A stretch of DNA of 64,000 nt from Areca catechu (GCA_021397845.1 CM038049.1:112994877-113058876), one strand, 5' to 3'; shown: positions 12,603 through 24,954, counted from the first letter of the stretch. Notes: generated by a model not told the origin, from the sequence alone. Program-made: numbers and translations.

Positions 12603-13337
12603 CTAGGGTTGTTCCTTAGGGACTTGTGCCTGGATTTCCTCTATGAACAACTCTTGTAAACCTTTAGTTTCATCTATAATGTTCGATCCTGGCTCAGTCA
12701 CTTGTTCTTCAATTAATATTGTGGGTTTGGGATCATTTTTCTTTGGTTCTTTAATGGGTTCAGAAGTTTCTTCCTCTAATTTCTTATCCTTAATTAGATT
12801 AATTCCTAATTTTTTCTCCTTAAGGCTACTAGAATTTCTCCTAATCGATTCTCTGGGCTTAGTCGGGTGAATCACAAATTTCTTCCCATGATGACTAAAA
12901 GTACAGGTATTGGTTCGACCAAATAGGGCTGCATCGTGATCATAGAGCCATGGTCGACCTAAGATGATGTTATTGGCTCTCATGGGAAGGATATCACTCC
13001 AAATCTTCTCTTTATATGATTGCAGTTTAATCAAGATTTGGCACCTAGACTTGATTGGAATGGATGTGGAGTCTATCCATGAGACTTTATAAGGGCTAGG
13101 ATGGGAAACTGGGGTCAATCCTAAAGATCTAACTGTATTAGCAGCAATAGCATTGACACAACTCTCACTATCTATTATAATCCTGCATACCTTATCCCCA
13201 ATTTTCATAAAGATTTGTAGGATATTAGTCCTATGCCAATCATCCTCAGTTCGGGTTTGGGTCAGGATGCATCTAACTATCCCTACTAGGTCAGACTGAT
13301 CAAATTCCTCCTTATCTCCTTCATATGCCTTAATCAA
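12603..13337 (-). CDS. Element G retropepsin-type aspartic protease, N- and C-extended
   Basis: This 244-residue open frame begins within the acidic Gag-PR linker (AYEGDKEEFDQSD). It contains IIIDSESCVNAIAANTVR, then PYKVSWIDSTSIPIKSRCQ and IILGRPWLYDHDA, colinear with J's PR. The catalytic triad, DSG in J, is DSE here, so activity is doubtful. The C-terminal third is charged and ends at a stop where RT should begin. PR would cleave Gag-Pol in the particle. It is open but part of a defective element. Confidence 0.75.
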   Translation of the reverse strand: MIKAYEGDKEEFDQSDLVGIVRCILTQTRTEDDWHRTNILQIFMKIGDKVCRIIIDSESCVNAIAANTVRSLGLTPVSHPSPYKVSWIDSTSIPIKSRCQILIKLQSYKEKIWSDILPMRANNIILGRPWLYDHDAALFGRTNTCTFSHHGKKFVIHPTKPRESIRRNSSSLKEKKLGINLIKDKKLEEETSEPIKEPKKNDPKPTILIEEQVTEPGSNIIDETKGLQELFIEEIQAQVPKEQP

Positions 13338-14894
13338 GTCTGCCTCAGCTTCATAAACTACTTCTTCTTCTTCAACATTGGGTTCAGGCTCTTCCTCCTC
13401 ATGCTCCCCTATGTGTAACGATTTGGTGGGACACTTGCTAGCATAGTGACCTACCTTGTTGCATCTAAAACATGCATTGGGGCTAGGGCTTCGGGCTTTC
13501 TGAAATGCGGGTGCCTTACCCTTATCGATTCTAACTGGTGAAGAATTACTTGAAGTGGACTGACTCGGACTCGGGTTAGGGTTGGGATGGGCTGTGTTGG
13601 GATTGGATCAAATTGGGTTAGGATTGGGTCGGACTGGATTAGGGTTTGACCTAACTATGTTGGGGTTAAATCTGACTCGGTTGGGATTAGGGTTTGGTCG
13701 ACCTTGGTACACCTGGTTTGGGTTTGGTTTTGGGAATGAGGTATTGGTCCTAATAGGTTTAGATCTTTGATACATAGGTCCCCTTTGGAATTGTTCATAA
13801 TGTCTAGATATCTAGTATGCTTGATCCAAATCAGTGACCTCCCTCATGTATAGCTCTCTTTGAATGTCTTCACGTAATCCAATTCTGAACCTAGACAGGG
13901 TTTAAGCTAGATACTGAGGTTCATTGCACCTAACCATCAAACTAGGTGATGTACTCTGATACAGACCTATTCCCTTGACGTAGCTTTTTCCATTGGTCTA
14001 GGAGTTTTTGGTTGTAGGATTCAGGAAGATACTTCTCCTTAAGTTTAAATTTCATGTCTTGCCAGGTGGTTATGGGAGGAAGTTCTTATTGTCTCCTAGT
14101 ATGTTCAAGGTTAGCCCAATTTAACCTAGCCAGATGAATCAACCTCATCTTTGCAAATTTGTACTTCATCTCCTCACTTATGTCATACCATTCAAAATAA
14201 TATTCCATGTCACCACCCAGTCTACATAGACCTTTGGTTCTAGACTACCATCAAAGGTGGGTGCCTCTACCCTAATGCTTCTCATGGCCCTCTCATCTTT
14301 ATCACAGACTTCATGGTGGGGCCTTCTATGATTGAGTTCCTGGATTGGGTCAAGGTCTTGGACTCTCCTAGGGTTGGGTTCCTGATATGGATCTTGATGT
14401 TGAACTCTCCTAGGGTTAGGTTCCTGATATGGTTCCTGGTAGTGGACTCTCCTAGGGTTGGGTTCCTGATGTGGTTCCTAGTATTGGACTCTCCTAGGAC
14501 TAGGTTACACAAATTGGTCCTGGTTCTAGGTTCTCCTAGGGTTGGGTTCCATAAGTTGATCTTGATTTTGGACTCCCCTAGGGTTATGAGAGGTGGAACA
14601 GGGTGAATCAGGATCTGGTTCAGCATTGGACTCTTGTGTTCATTCTATGGTACCTAATAAATCCTTTACTTGGTTAAGCCTATTGGTTAAATGGTCAAGC
14701 CTAGTGGTTGCTTGGGAATTTGATTGGGTTATTTGGTTTATCTGGATGGTCAACTGGGCAAACTGGTTTTGGGATTGGGTATTGGACTGGTTAATCTGGG
14801 TGGTTAATTAGGTAGTGGATTGGGCATTTTGTTGGTTCATCTGGTCAAATCGTTCAGTCATGGCTTTCATGAAGATCTCAAAGTTGGATTCCAT
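13338..14894 (-). pseudogene. gag: Element G Gag, degenerate
   Basis: The start MESNFEIFMKAMTERFDQMN lies at 14894 on the minus strand. Next come a Gln/Asn-rich helical N-terminus (QNQFAQLTIQINQITQ), a proline-rich NPRR repeat region (14600-14365) and a capsid start (RVEAPTFDGSLEPKVYVDW). The capsid frame is broken. A CCHC knuckle (CFRCNKVGHYASKC) sits at 13472-13431 and an acidic tail leads into PR. Stops and shifts occur between 14250 and 13500. Confidence 0.75.
14365..14610 (-). repeat. Six-copy 42-bp tandem repeat in element G gag
   Basis: Units start at 14365, 14407, 14449, 14491, 14533 and about 14575, each with ctcctagggttgggttcc or a close variant. On the minus strand each encodes about 14 residues of the form NPRRV..QEP. 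The exact 3x14 length keeps the frame. Confidence 0.9.
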
Positions 14895-16059
14895 AGCTGA
14901 GCTAGGTTGGGGCTTGACTGTTGATATTTGGTTCCTAACCTAGTGGTCATGCAATCAATCACTCATGGTGGTATGGTGCAGTCAAGTATGCAAGGATCAG
15001 TACGTTCTAGGGTTTGCTAGACCTAGAGCCAGAATTGAGTGGGTTGACTTAACTTACACCTAACTCAACAACTAATCCTTCCATTGGCCAGGTAGGGTGT
15101 GGGAGTGTGGGAGTGTGGGAGGGCCCCCTGCTTTCGCAGGGATCCAATTAAAGAACCACAACACCACTAAGGTCATTTGCTCTGGACCCCCAGCCTTAGA
15201 TACCAGTTTCCAGTAATAGTTGGAGAATTGAGTGCACTAGTTTATCCACATAATTCGAACTTGACCTGTTGGTGTCACCTAGCTCTCTAGAGCATATTAA
15301 CTCTAATTAATTTTAATTAAGGCTTGTGTTTTGATGATGGTGGTTGTTATGAACCTAGGACAGGTAATGACCTCCGGCCATGATCCGAGATAAAGAAATG
15401 CCCTTAAGATTAGTTGAAGAAGATGATGAACATTCAATGATCTTGATGCAATCTAATCAACAATCAGAAATATAATTTTCTTTTTTGTCTTTTTATGAGA
15501 TGGAAAGTTAGGTTTAATTTGATTAAGTTAGAAAACAAAATTTGGCTTGGGATTTGAGGGGTTTGGCGGTTTATTAGGTTAGGTTCAGTCAAGTGTGCAG
15601 AAATCAAAGAATTAGAAAATTAAGATTAGGTTTGATGCAGAATTGGACATGGTTTTTGATGCAGAAAAAAATTTGAAAAAAATTACAAGACATAGGACGG
15701 ACAGTGATGATGATCCCTACCAAATTTAATGTAGATAAAAAATCAGATGATGATGCAACTCATAGGGTTTTCGGACTATGTGCAGAAAACTCAGGATTTC
15801 AGTTAGGGCGTCTTATATGCCAAATTTTAGGATATTTTAGTTTTTTTTAAAAAAATTAAAAATTACAAAAATTATCAAAACAAAATAGAGGAGACGTCAT
15901 GCAAATTTCAAAGCAAAATAAAATTCCTAGATGGATGAAATTGACCCAAAACCTAGACCCCTAATGCAAAAGACAGGATGCAAAAAATCAGAGATGAAAT
16001 TTTTTTGGTGTTTTTGATGAAGATGCAACTATCCTAAACTAGACCTAATACCAAACTAA
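14895..16059 (-). other. Element G leader and degenerate PBS
   Basis: No gene is visible. At 16042-16053 the + strand reads gacctaatacca, three mismatches from the complement of TGGTATCAGAGC, just inside the 5' LTR. The rest is AT-rich leader related to that of A on the opposite strand. Confidence 0.6.
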
Positions 16060-17591
16060 TGCAGGATGATCCAAAGACTACTATGAATTCAGGAAAATAG
16101 AAACTAATTTTTTTTAAAATTTTTTTAGAATTTTAATTTGCAGGCTAATGTCTTGGAATCAAGTAAAGTTGAGCAAGAGAACTAGTAATGAAAAGATCAA
16201 ACCTACCCACATATGAACTCATGCCAAAATAATAAAAGAAAGGATCTCAAAGTTTGAGAAACCCCTGGTTAGGATAGCATACCTTCAATAATTCAAAAAT
16301 TAGGAGGGTGATGGATTTTACCAAGCACCGATTCGAAGATCTTGTCGATGAAGAGGTCACACAGCACTCATGATTATCGCCTGGAAGACAAGCCTTTAGT
16401 TCCTCTATTCAGGCGGCTATCTAGGATCGATCTTGAAGGCAAAGAGGGCCTCCTCCTTGGAGGTGAATACCTCAGGGATCCTGCAAGCATCAGAAGTTAG
16501 CAAGAGAACAAATAATAAATCAAAAAAGAAGAACTAGGGTTTGGGAAAAGAGGAATCAGGGTTTCTATTGCTGGCAGGTAAAGGTGGAAGAAGACTCAGG
16601 CTGAAGAATGGCTAGGGCTCTCTTCCTTGGGATAGATTAGGGTTTGAATGCTGATGCTTTGGTCAGTCAAGGCTTGGAAGAACTAGGGCACACTTAGTAG
16701 CACTCACACACCTCAATCACAAGAACACAATTGGACTAAATTTCAGCTGGGTTTCATTCATAAAAAGAGTTATTACAAGAGGGGGAGGGGTGGGGTATTT
16801 ATAAAGTTTTCCCATGTCCTCTCCTTGTTAGGATAGAATTACAAAGTAGAGTGGGAGAGGGATTACAAAGGGGTTTAGGATTAGGAGTATACACTTTGAA
16901 TGAAATTAAAACTTGTTCTCTTTGTTCTAATTGGATTTCTCTCCTCATTTGACTTAGTCAAAGAGCTTTCTTTGGGATTGGACTTTAGGGTAGTAAGGGG
17001 TGTCCTCCATTGGACTTGGGCGCATAGGCCTCCAGATGGGCTTGAAACCATGGGCTGGGGTGCCTTGAATATTTCCAAGGTATCTTGGTTCTTGAAATCT
17101 TCATATGGGCTTGGGGAAAAGCCTGGGATGCCTCCTCTTACTGGACTTTTGGGCTTGAGAGACTCTTGGGCTAGGGTGCCTAGTATCTTCTTGGAATCAT
17201 GGGGCGCCATGGTCCTTGGAATATTCTCTGGGTATCTGGAAGGAATCTTGGCATCTAGGGCATCAATACATCTGGGGCGGCAAGCAAGGGCCCATTATGG
17301 TTGATGTGAGGGTCTCTAACTCCTGGATGAAGCCTGGTAGATCTCCAAAATTGGGTATCCTCTTCTCTTGTCAAAATTAGACTGGTATTGGACTAATATA
17401 AATATATAGGACTCAATAAAACTCAACTAAACTAGACTAGGGTTGAGACAAACCAACTTAGGCATCTTGCCTCAACTTATTACAGGACTCAATCTTACTT
17501 GATTACAAAATTTGAAACATAGGCAAGTGCTCGAAACCCTAATAAGTAAACCAGATAGGGCCCAGTAATCTATGTCAGATCTTGGTGTCCA
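16060..17591 (-). repeat. Element G 5' LTR
   Basis: It pairs with 10377-11906 along its length, differing by scattered substitutions and small indels. It ends ...cttggtgtcca, within a base or two of the start of H. It carries a TATA motif on the minus strand near 16798 and the U5 hairpin at 16252-16262. Confidence 0.85.
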
Positions 17592-17592
17592 A

Positions 17593-19184
17593 TGATGCGG
17601 GACTATTCATGCAAGCTAATTATATTTTGTGTGTTAGGCATTAGGTTAGGAATTTGTATCCCAAATTTCAAGCCAATATATTAAGTAGGGAATTTTATAA
17701 ATAATATGAAGCACATGATACAGAAATAAACCCTAAAAGTGAATAAATAGGATCGCCAAGGCTGAGAAGCCCTGATTAGGACTAGCTCTTCTACAATACC
17801 ACTGCCAGAGGAGTCTAGGGGGTGTACCTGGCAGAGATTTGAAGTTCAATCTATGAAGAGTTCGCTCTACGCTCTTGGATGTGGCCTGGAAAATAAAGCT
17901 ATCGACCTTGCAGATTTGCGGCTTTCAATCCGGTGACCCAAAAGCTGGTCAGATGGAATCCTTAGATTTGTGAACTTTGAGGGACCTGCAAATCATCTAT
18001 CACGAGTTAGAAAACTTGGAAGAAAAGGGTTAGATCACTGAAGGAAGAAGAAGGGGAAGAGGTTTGAAGAAGGCAGCCAAGAGATGAAGAAGGCTGGCAG
18101 CTTGGAGGCAGGGCACGGGAATCACACAGATTCCTGGAGGGATCACACAGATACCCTGATCACATAGAAATTCACTCAGAATTTTGAGAAAAACTCAAAA
18201 GAAATTCATTCATAATAATTTAATCATTAGTTACAAGAGGGTGGAGCGGTGGGGTTTTTATAGATGTTCCCATGCCCTCTCTTAGTTAGGAAAGGAATAT
18301 AAGATTTTATAGGGAGAAGGATTACAAAGTGGCCTAGAACTAGGAGTACACAATTTGAGTAGAAATAAAATAGGATATCCTTGTTAGAATTGGTCTTCTC
18401 TCCTTCTTTGACTTGGTCAAAAGCTCCTTGTGATCTTGGGCTGTGATGAAATTCTCTTGGGTTCCTTTGACTTTTCTACTCCCTGCTGGGCTTGGACTTG
18501 GGCACCAACCTTGTTGGACTGGCTTGGAGGGGTGCCAAAGGTATGAATAGGCCTGAGGGCATCATGGCCTAATGGAATGAGGATGCCAAGGACTTGGACT
18601 TTGGCCTGGGGTGCCACTTCATGAATTCTTGTGGGTTGGTATGCTAGGGAGCTTCTCCTGGAGGACTTGGGCAGCATGAAAGAAGTCCAGATGCTGGGAT
18701 GGTGACTTAAGTGTGGGTCCAACAGTCCTACTCTTGAATATGACTTGAATGAAAGTAATTACAGGACTCGAAGGGCCCTTATTGACAAGACTCAAAGTAG
18801 GTCGAATAATATAAATGGACTCAATTGAACTTAGTGAATCTAATCGACTCACATTATTATAGGACTCAAATTGACACAAAACCTCAAAATGACAAATACT
18901 CATAATGAACCGACTCAACCAACTTAGCTCAACAGAACATAACATAACCTAAACTTGACTCAAAATTCTAATGGTGTGAGTCGACTATAAATACAGGACT
19001 CAAGTGTAACAAGGCATGAAAAACAAAACTCAAGGCCTAAATATAGGACTCAAATGGCTAACACAGACAAATTATTGGACTCAAAGAAAAAATTTGAATC
19101 ATGGCTAAGGGACTCAAACTTAGGGACCCATAATGAACTAGGGTTGACCTGATGCCTCTATCAATTCTCCTGGGGTGGGAGGAA
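17593..19184 (-). mobile_element. Element H: one LTR plus about 20 bp of interior, rest deleted
   Basis: The LTR is 17593-19164 (TGATGCGGGAC...CCTCTATCA on +). It is followed by the polypurine-type tract attctcctggggtgggag, which in intact relatives lies just inside the 3' LTR. The sequence then jumps into element A coding sequence at 19185-19190. H therefore had an interior and a second LTR to the right that are now missing. The U5 hairpin is at 17759-17773 and a TATA motif (minus) is near 18255. Confidence 0.75.
17759..17773 (-). other. Conserved U5 hairpin, element H copy with compensatory stem
   Basis: The sense strand reads AGGGCT, TCTC, AGCCT. The inner stem GGCT/AGCC replaces GGTT/AACC of other copies, so both sides of one base pair have changed together. 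It is 166 bp from the LTR 3' end. Confidence 0.65.
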
Positions 19185-19189
19185 CTAAG

Positions 19190-19431
19190 TGTCCACCATC
19201 AAATTAGCTTGTGAGAGAAAATGATTGAGCATATTTTGGACGATCAAGGCATTAGTACCCGGATCAAAGGCTACCATGTCACTTGGTTCGTTGGTAAGGT
19301 CGGTCGAGATCTGAGAATTTGTAGATCACTCGAGAGGATCCGCAATGCCTTAACCCAGACCCATCAGAGCAGTACCATAGCCAAATCAACCTTTACTCAA
19401 TAGGATTGAGTTCCTCCCACCCCGGGAGAAT
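19190..19431 (+). pseudogene. Element A chromodomain-like C-terminal tail
   Basis: MIEHILDDQGISTRIKGYHV...WFVGKV starts at 19221 and corresponds to the start of the chromodomain in relatives D and E. The rest is a divergent charged tail to a stop at 19401. The tract ttcctcccaccccgggagaat then leads directly into the 3' LTR. The segment is separated from the rest of A's coding region by G and H. Confidence 0.65.
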
Positions 19432-20408
19432 TGATGGGGACATCAGATCAGACAAAGGTTTCAAGCTTCAATTTTGATCTCTGATTCATGTGTTGGTCAA
19501 CTTTTGTATTAGGTCAAGTGAGTTCAGTGAGTCCATTTGCTCACTTGAGTCCTGTAATAAAGTGAGCCAATTGGGTTCACTAAGTCAAGTGAAGTCCTTT
19601 TGTACTTTAGTCCAGTCAAGTTGAGTTGACTGAGTCTATGTAATAAAAGTAAATCAATTGAGTCCAATTGTGTTCACTTAGTCCATTGAGTTGAGTCCTT
19701 TTATTTACAATTGAGTCCTGTAATTTTCATTCAAATCAAGTTCAAGAGGAGAACCATCAGACCCCGACTCATGCGCTTGGGCCCCCAATCATGTTCACCA
19801 GCATTGGCACCCCAAGCTGCCAAAGTGTCAGCACCCTAGGCCCCTTTCAAGCCACCCCAGCTCCTAGGCCCAAGAGGGATGATGCCCCAGTCCAAGCCCA
19901 GAAGAAGCTGGCGCCCCTCCCAGGCTGCAGCTGGCACCCAAGCTATGACACAATCCAAGATGCCCAAGGGCTTTGACCCAGTCTAAGAGGATTTCATCCT
20001 AGCCCAGGAAGGAGTCAAGCAGTCTAGGCCCAAGGGGTGTTCAATGTCCAAGTTCTACAAGGAGTTCAATTTTCAAGTTCTACTGAGACTTTAGTCTCCA
20101 AATTTCACTCAAACCTTGTACTCCTTGTCCCATACAAACTTGTAATCCCACTTTGACAAGGAAAGAGCCCTGGATAACTCTATAAATACCGACCCCCTCC
20201 CCCTCTTATAAGAAGAATGCCATGAATGAATTTTGATGAATGAAAATTTAGAGTTTCTTTTAATCTATTGTTGCCTCCGTGAGGAGTGGGTGTGAGACCA
20301 GTTTACCATTGTTCTCTGGAATATCGAGGAGTGTAAGGCCTTAGTTATCATTAGCTAGTTTTCATTCACTAAACCCTAGCCGCCCTCCATATTTCTCCAC
20401 TCCAGGCC

Positions 20409-23247
20409 TGTTGGGAATTGTGTCCCAAAGCCAATTACCTAGGTTGTAGGCGATTGTGCTTAGTATTATAATCTGTATATTAATTAATAAAATGTTGTTT
20501 TGGCAACTCATCACATCATTCATTTTCCTGTAATGATCTCAGTTTATGTGATGAAGTCCTTAGGACTGCACTGACTTTGATATAGAGAGGATATAACGAG
20601 TGGTCCTTTAAAAGGTTCACAACCAAAGGATACATTGTACAGGACGACAATGTATCAAGTGTAGGTTGCTGTAGTTCACATCGTTTGGTTTTTCTTTTGA
20701 CCAAAGGAGTGTGGTGACACTGATATGATCTGCAAGTGAGATATGTGACATCTCATTGAATGTGACTCCGTAGAGCTCCTTTCTGCCAAAGGATTGCTCG
20801 CGATTAGATATGGATATATGTGTCCCTCCGACCTGAGATCACGTTGGTAGCCTGCAAGCAACACCCTATGCTTTGGTGCCGGACTACCCGGATTTCTAAT
20901 CCGGTGATGGAAGGTTTCTGGGTACAGGAAAATACTTGTGGAGCAGTGGTGCACCAAGAAGGAATTGACCTTTCCAAATTGTTTGGATTGAATGTCTCGT
21001 AGTGTCTCAATTTAGCAAATCCTTGGCCAAGGTAGTCCTAGTGAGGAGTCACTGGACTTGCGAGGTTGAGCCATGTTGTGGATTGACCAAATTAGGGTTG
21101 GCAGTTTAACCCAAGGTCATGTTGAGCATTGGAGGTCAAAGGGATGAATTATACGGTAACCATATGCCAAAGGCTCAATAGATTGCTCTCGCATCTTCGG
21201 CCTATCTGGATGCCATGACCCATTACTATATGGTATCTTGTGTTGGTACTGGAAGAGTTCTAGTGCTACCGTTTAGGTTCGAGCCTATGAGGTCACACGC
21301 CATCGAGGATTTCTTTAGGGTCTAGGAACCGATCAACGATTGAGAATCATTTCGGTATTTAGTTCAAATGGATTAATAGAGCACACATTAGACTTTTCTC
21401 ATCTGATTTGGATTGACCAGGATTGGTTTTGGTCAACCAGGAATTGTTCCTGATAGACCAGGACTGAACCAAGTTTTATTACTCATTGGGTTTAGTCGGA
21501 CCGGGTTTCATTAAACCAATTTTTGAAATTGGTGAACCAGGTTTTATTTGGAATAGTTGAACCTGTCTCTTCTTGGGTTGGTTTACACGGTGAATGGTTC
21601 AACATGGTTTTCCCTTTCCTGTTTCACCGATTCAAATGAGATGAGATCTCATGGAGTTTGGCTGCAATTTGGATTGGCTCCTCTCGGTCTCTTGGTGGTG
21701 ATCTCCCACACGTCCTCTATTTTTCCCTTCCGTACGTCTCTTCTTCACTGTGATTTTCCAGCAGCAGCTCCTGTTCCCAGAAATTGTAAACCGATTCAAA
21801 TTGATCCAAAGGAGTTTGGATTTATCAGGGTTTCCTCTCTGATGTTTTATCTGGACTGCTCTTCCATCATTTTCCCTTGCCTTCGCTGATTGAATTCTCT
21901 GCCTATAAATATAGCCTGATCGTTCAACGCTCGGAGGTGCAAGAGAGAAGCAATAGAGATGGATTCAAATTGATCCAAAGGAGTTTGGATTTATCAGGGT
22001 TTCCTCTCTGATGTTTTATCTGGACTGCTCTTCCATCATTTTCCCTTGCCTTCGCTGATTGAATTCTCTGCCTATAAAGGACTGCTCTTCCATCATTTTC
22101 CCTTGCCTTCGCTGATTGAATTCTCTGCCTATAAATACAGCCTGATGGTTCAACGCTCGGAGGTGCAAGAGAGAAGCAATAGAGATGAGAAGCAGAGCAT
22201 GACAAAGAGAAGAAAAACAGGGGCTCACAGGATTTTTCCTTTGGGCTTCACAGCATCTTCCCGGCCTTCTTGGGTGTCTTCACTCCTTCACGATTTGTTA
22301 TGGCAGCATGAAGTTCTAAGGAAGTGGCATGCAACACCATGAGATGAAGCAGCAGGCTATGCGCGATCAGAGATGAAGGCCGTGACAGATCAAAGAGAGG
22401 AGCAGCGTGCGATTGGAGCAGCAAGCCTTCGATTCCCTGCTCCGCCTCCGTTTGATGCTCTCGGTTTTCATAGCCTGTGGTTTTTGTTTTGTTAAACAGG
22501 GGATGCCATATGAATAGGAAAAGAAATAGTGCACCAGTTTTATTCACGTCTTTGTTTGGGCCATGAGATGTAAAGGAAGAGGGGAAAACAGGATGCAAAA
22601 GTGGAGGCCGCAAGTTAGCGATCGTGGGTTGCAAGCCATGATTTTTTGATAAATCTGAGTGCAGAATTTCTTTGGAAGTTCTGGGTTTATTCCTTCCCTG
22701 GTATCATTATTTCCTTGGTGTGCTCTTGGTGGAGTTTGGGCGGTCTTCGAGAAGATCGTCCGTCAGAATTATTTGATATTCCCTGCTCTACATTGCCATG
22801 ACCAGTTTATGGATTCCTGGTGGACTAGCATCCATCTGGGAGTCGGATCAGCGAGAGCCCTGCGCGTGGATACTCTAGAGAGTGGACACGTGGTTACCTC
22901 GAGAGGTCGGATCGTTCTTCTTCTTGCTGTGTTGCAGATCTTATTTGATGTTGAAAGAGTTCAACTGGTTGCTGCTAATTTGATCTGAAGATTGAGGGAG
23001 TCAGCTTTGGTCGGGTATATTTTATTTTGGTTTTCATGCATGCCTAGATCTAGTTGTTATCATATGATTTATATTATTGTATTTGCTTATACATGCCTAT
23101 ATATTTTGTTACATGCATCATGATATGTTAGATCCTGTGCATGAGTAGGTACTTTCTGCTGCATGCTTAAAAATTTTAATTATGCAATACCTGCTCCCTA
23201 GTGCAACATGTCTACAGTAGGCTTCCGCTACACCAGGTTTTCCTTCA
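20409..23247 (+). repeat. Element L 5' LTR (2839 bp)
   Basis: It is a long LTR that pairs with 28301-30857. It is about 280 bp longer, mainly from a 169-bp and a 57-bp tandem duplication around the TATA box (21793-22135). A further 55-60 bp near 21540-21595 is absent from the 3' copy. Confidence 0.92.
21793..22135 (+). promoter_or_regulatory. Triplicated core promoter in element L 5' LTR
   Basis: A 169-bp unit starting at 21793 is repeated from 21962. Within it a 57-bp unit (ggactgctcttcc...ctataaa) occurs at 21853-21909, 22022-22078 and 22079-22135. Each ends in a TATA box (21904, 22073, 22130). The 3' LTR has a single copy (TATA at 29738), so the amplification arose in this LTR after integration or during the last reverse transcription. 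Confidence 0.88.
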
Positions 23248-23248
23248 G

Positions 23249-23260
23249 TGGTATCAGAGC
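23249..23260 (+). other. Primer binding site of element L
   Basis: TGGTATCAGAGC begins one base after the LTR end, matching initiator tRNA-Met as in most plant copia elements. Confidence 0.92.
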
Positions 23261-24930
23261 CACAGGTTCCTGTGTAGCATATCATGATTGCATGTGCTAG
23301 GTATTACTTTTAGGAACCTAGTTGAGACCTTCACCATGGTCGTGTGTCCAGATTAATCAGGGTTTAAAACCCCTAATTTTTATGGCACGAGGCGGTTCAT
23401 CTATGTTGGCCTTTTTAAAAGGATCCTTAAAGGAAACCTTTGGTATTAAAAGTGTTTTAATCCTGATTTATGTACATTGGCATGTCTAAAATGTTTAGAG
23501 CTTGTAATATTATAATTGATATGATGAAACTAGATATGATGCATGAAACATGTAAAAAGAGTTTTACATGAATTTAATTAAAAATCTTTTAATTAAAAGA
23601 TGGCTTATAATCTAACAATTATGAATTGAAAGATTAATCAAAATGACAAGACGAATTAGGGTTTATGAAACCTAATGTCATTTGAATAAGCCATCCGGGT
23701 TAATTGGGTTAGCTGTCTGATTGGGTCCATTAATTGGGTTAGACCTAAGCATAGTTGAATTGGACTTAAGAGAACTAATCAAATGTTGATTAAGGACTTT
23801 CTCTTTAGTATCTATCTAATAGTTAGATGGGTTAGTCCATTCTTCTAAAATGGATCTAATTAGTGGCTCTTTGGAAAGCCCGAGTCCTTAGGCTGGTCTA
23901 ATCGAGTATGGTTAATCGATTGGTATCTAGGCAGGTTTGGCATTTCTGATCATGGTTGCATGAGGCTACCTCTTTCCTAGCCAACTTGGTTGGTGTCTAG
24001 GAAAGATGGTTAATGGTGGATACTCACCCATTATCTCACCTACTTGGCCAATCCAGTCAACCCTAATTGATTAGAAAAGCTTATTGATTCGAGTTAACCC
24101 ATGTCGCCCAGGTTGATCAGCTTGACTGATCTTAAGGTGTCCATGGACCAATTTGTTGAATTTAATTCAACCCTTCTGAGAATTGATTTGATCAGTGAAA
24201 GGTTGATCCTGTTCTTCTCTCTATTCTACTATCATAATTTAATTAAAATCCTCTAAAATTATTAGGTCCTGAAAAAGACTAAGTCAATGAGTTAATAGTG
24301 TCTTAGCCTCCCATTGAGTGGGTTAGTAATGAGCCCTTTAGCTTGGTGTATATCGGCAGTTCCAAAGAATGGGTGTGCATCCGGTTACTGGGATTACTTT
24401 TCTATAGATGATGGTTCAGTGCAACCTTCTTAACGGTGATCAGGTGGGCCGGCCAAAGTCAGGCTTCATCATTCGTTAGCTAGAAGCATTGGATTTGTCA
24501 TATTGATGGTTGGATCTAACCAGAGACCCGCAATAGGAGGCCCAAAGGCTGATTGGGGGTTCTATGGGGCAAAACATATTACTGGAAGTTGCTTAGGGAA
24601 GAATTGGTTAGAGAACCTACCTTTAGGCACGTATGGGTGAGCCGGCTTAAGTCGGGCTCATACGTGGTCTATTGGATTTCAGTACCCACTATGAAATGGT
24701 GATTTCATGGATTGGAATTAGAGGCTCCCAATTTGAATAATTAATGGGAGAAACCTTTAGACTAAAGTCCAAATCTTTTTGTTTAATTGATTAATTCATA
24801 TACTGATATGGTCCTATATTTTCCTTTAGAAGTCTTCAAATCTTTCGCTCCAGTCACTTCTCGATAGCGAGAAGCTGAAGGGTCCCAATTTCGATAGCTA
24901 GTATCGAAGATTGAGGATTGTCCTAGAGCA
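23261..24930 (+). other. Element L leader
   Basis: About 1.7 kb of AT-rich sequence between PBS and gag. No open frame of note and no RNA gene are recognised. Confidence 0.6.
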
Positions 24931-24954
24931 CGAGCAAATCCTTTATGAGATAAT

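Larger units (their letters stand above)
10377..17591 (-). mobile_element. Element G: gag-PR gypsy element lacking RT/RH
   Basis: The LTRs are 10377-11906 (3' in element sense) and 16060-17591 (5'), 1530 and 1532 bp. The interior read leftwards has a degenerate PBS (16042-16053), leader, gag (14894 to about 13338), PR (13337-12603), then directly the IN C-terminus and chromodomain tail (12600-11920). RT, RNase H and the IN core are absent, so G is non-autonomous. The left TSD is ACTAA (10372-10376). The matching ACTAA is at 19185-19189, beyond H. Confidence 0.85.

Noticed and set aside
22046..22634. Open frames in element L LTRs (about 60-130 residues, both strands)
   Set aside because: They overlap each other, differ between the two LTRs and contain no recognised domain.
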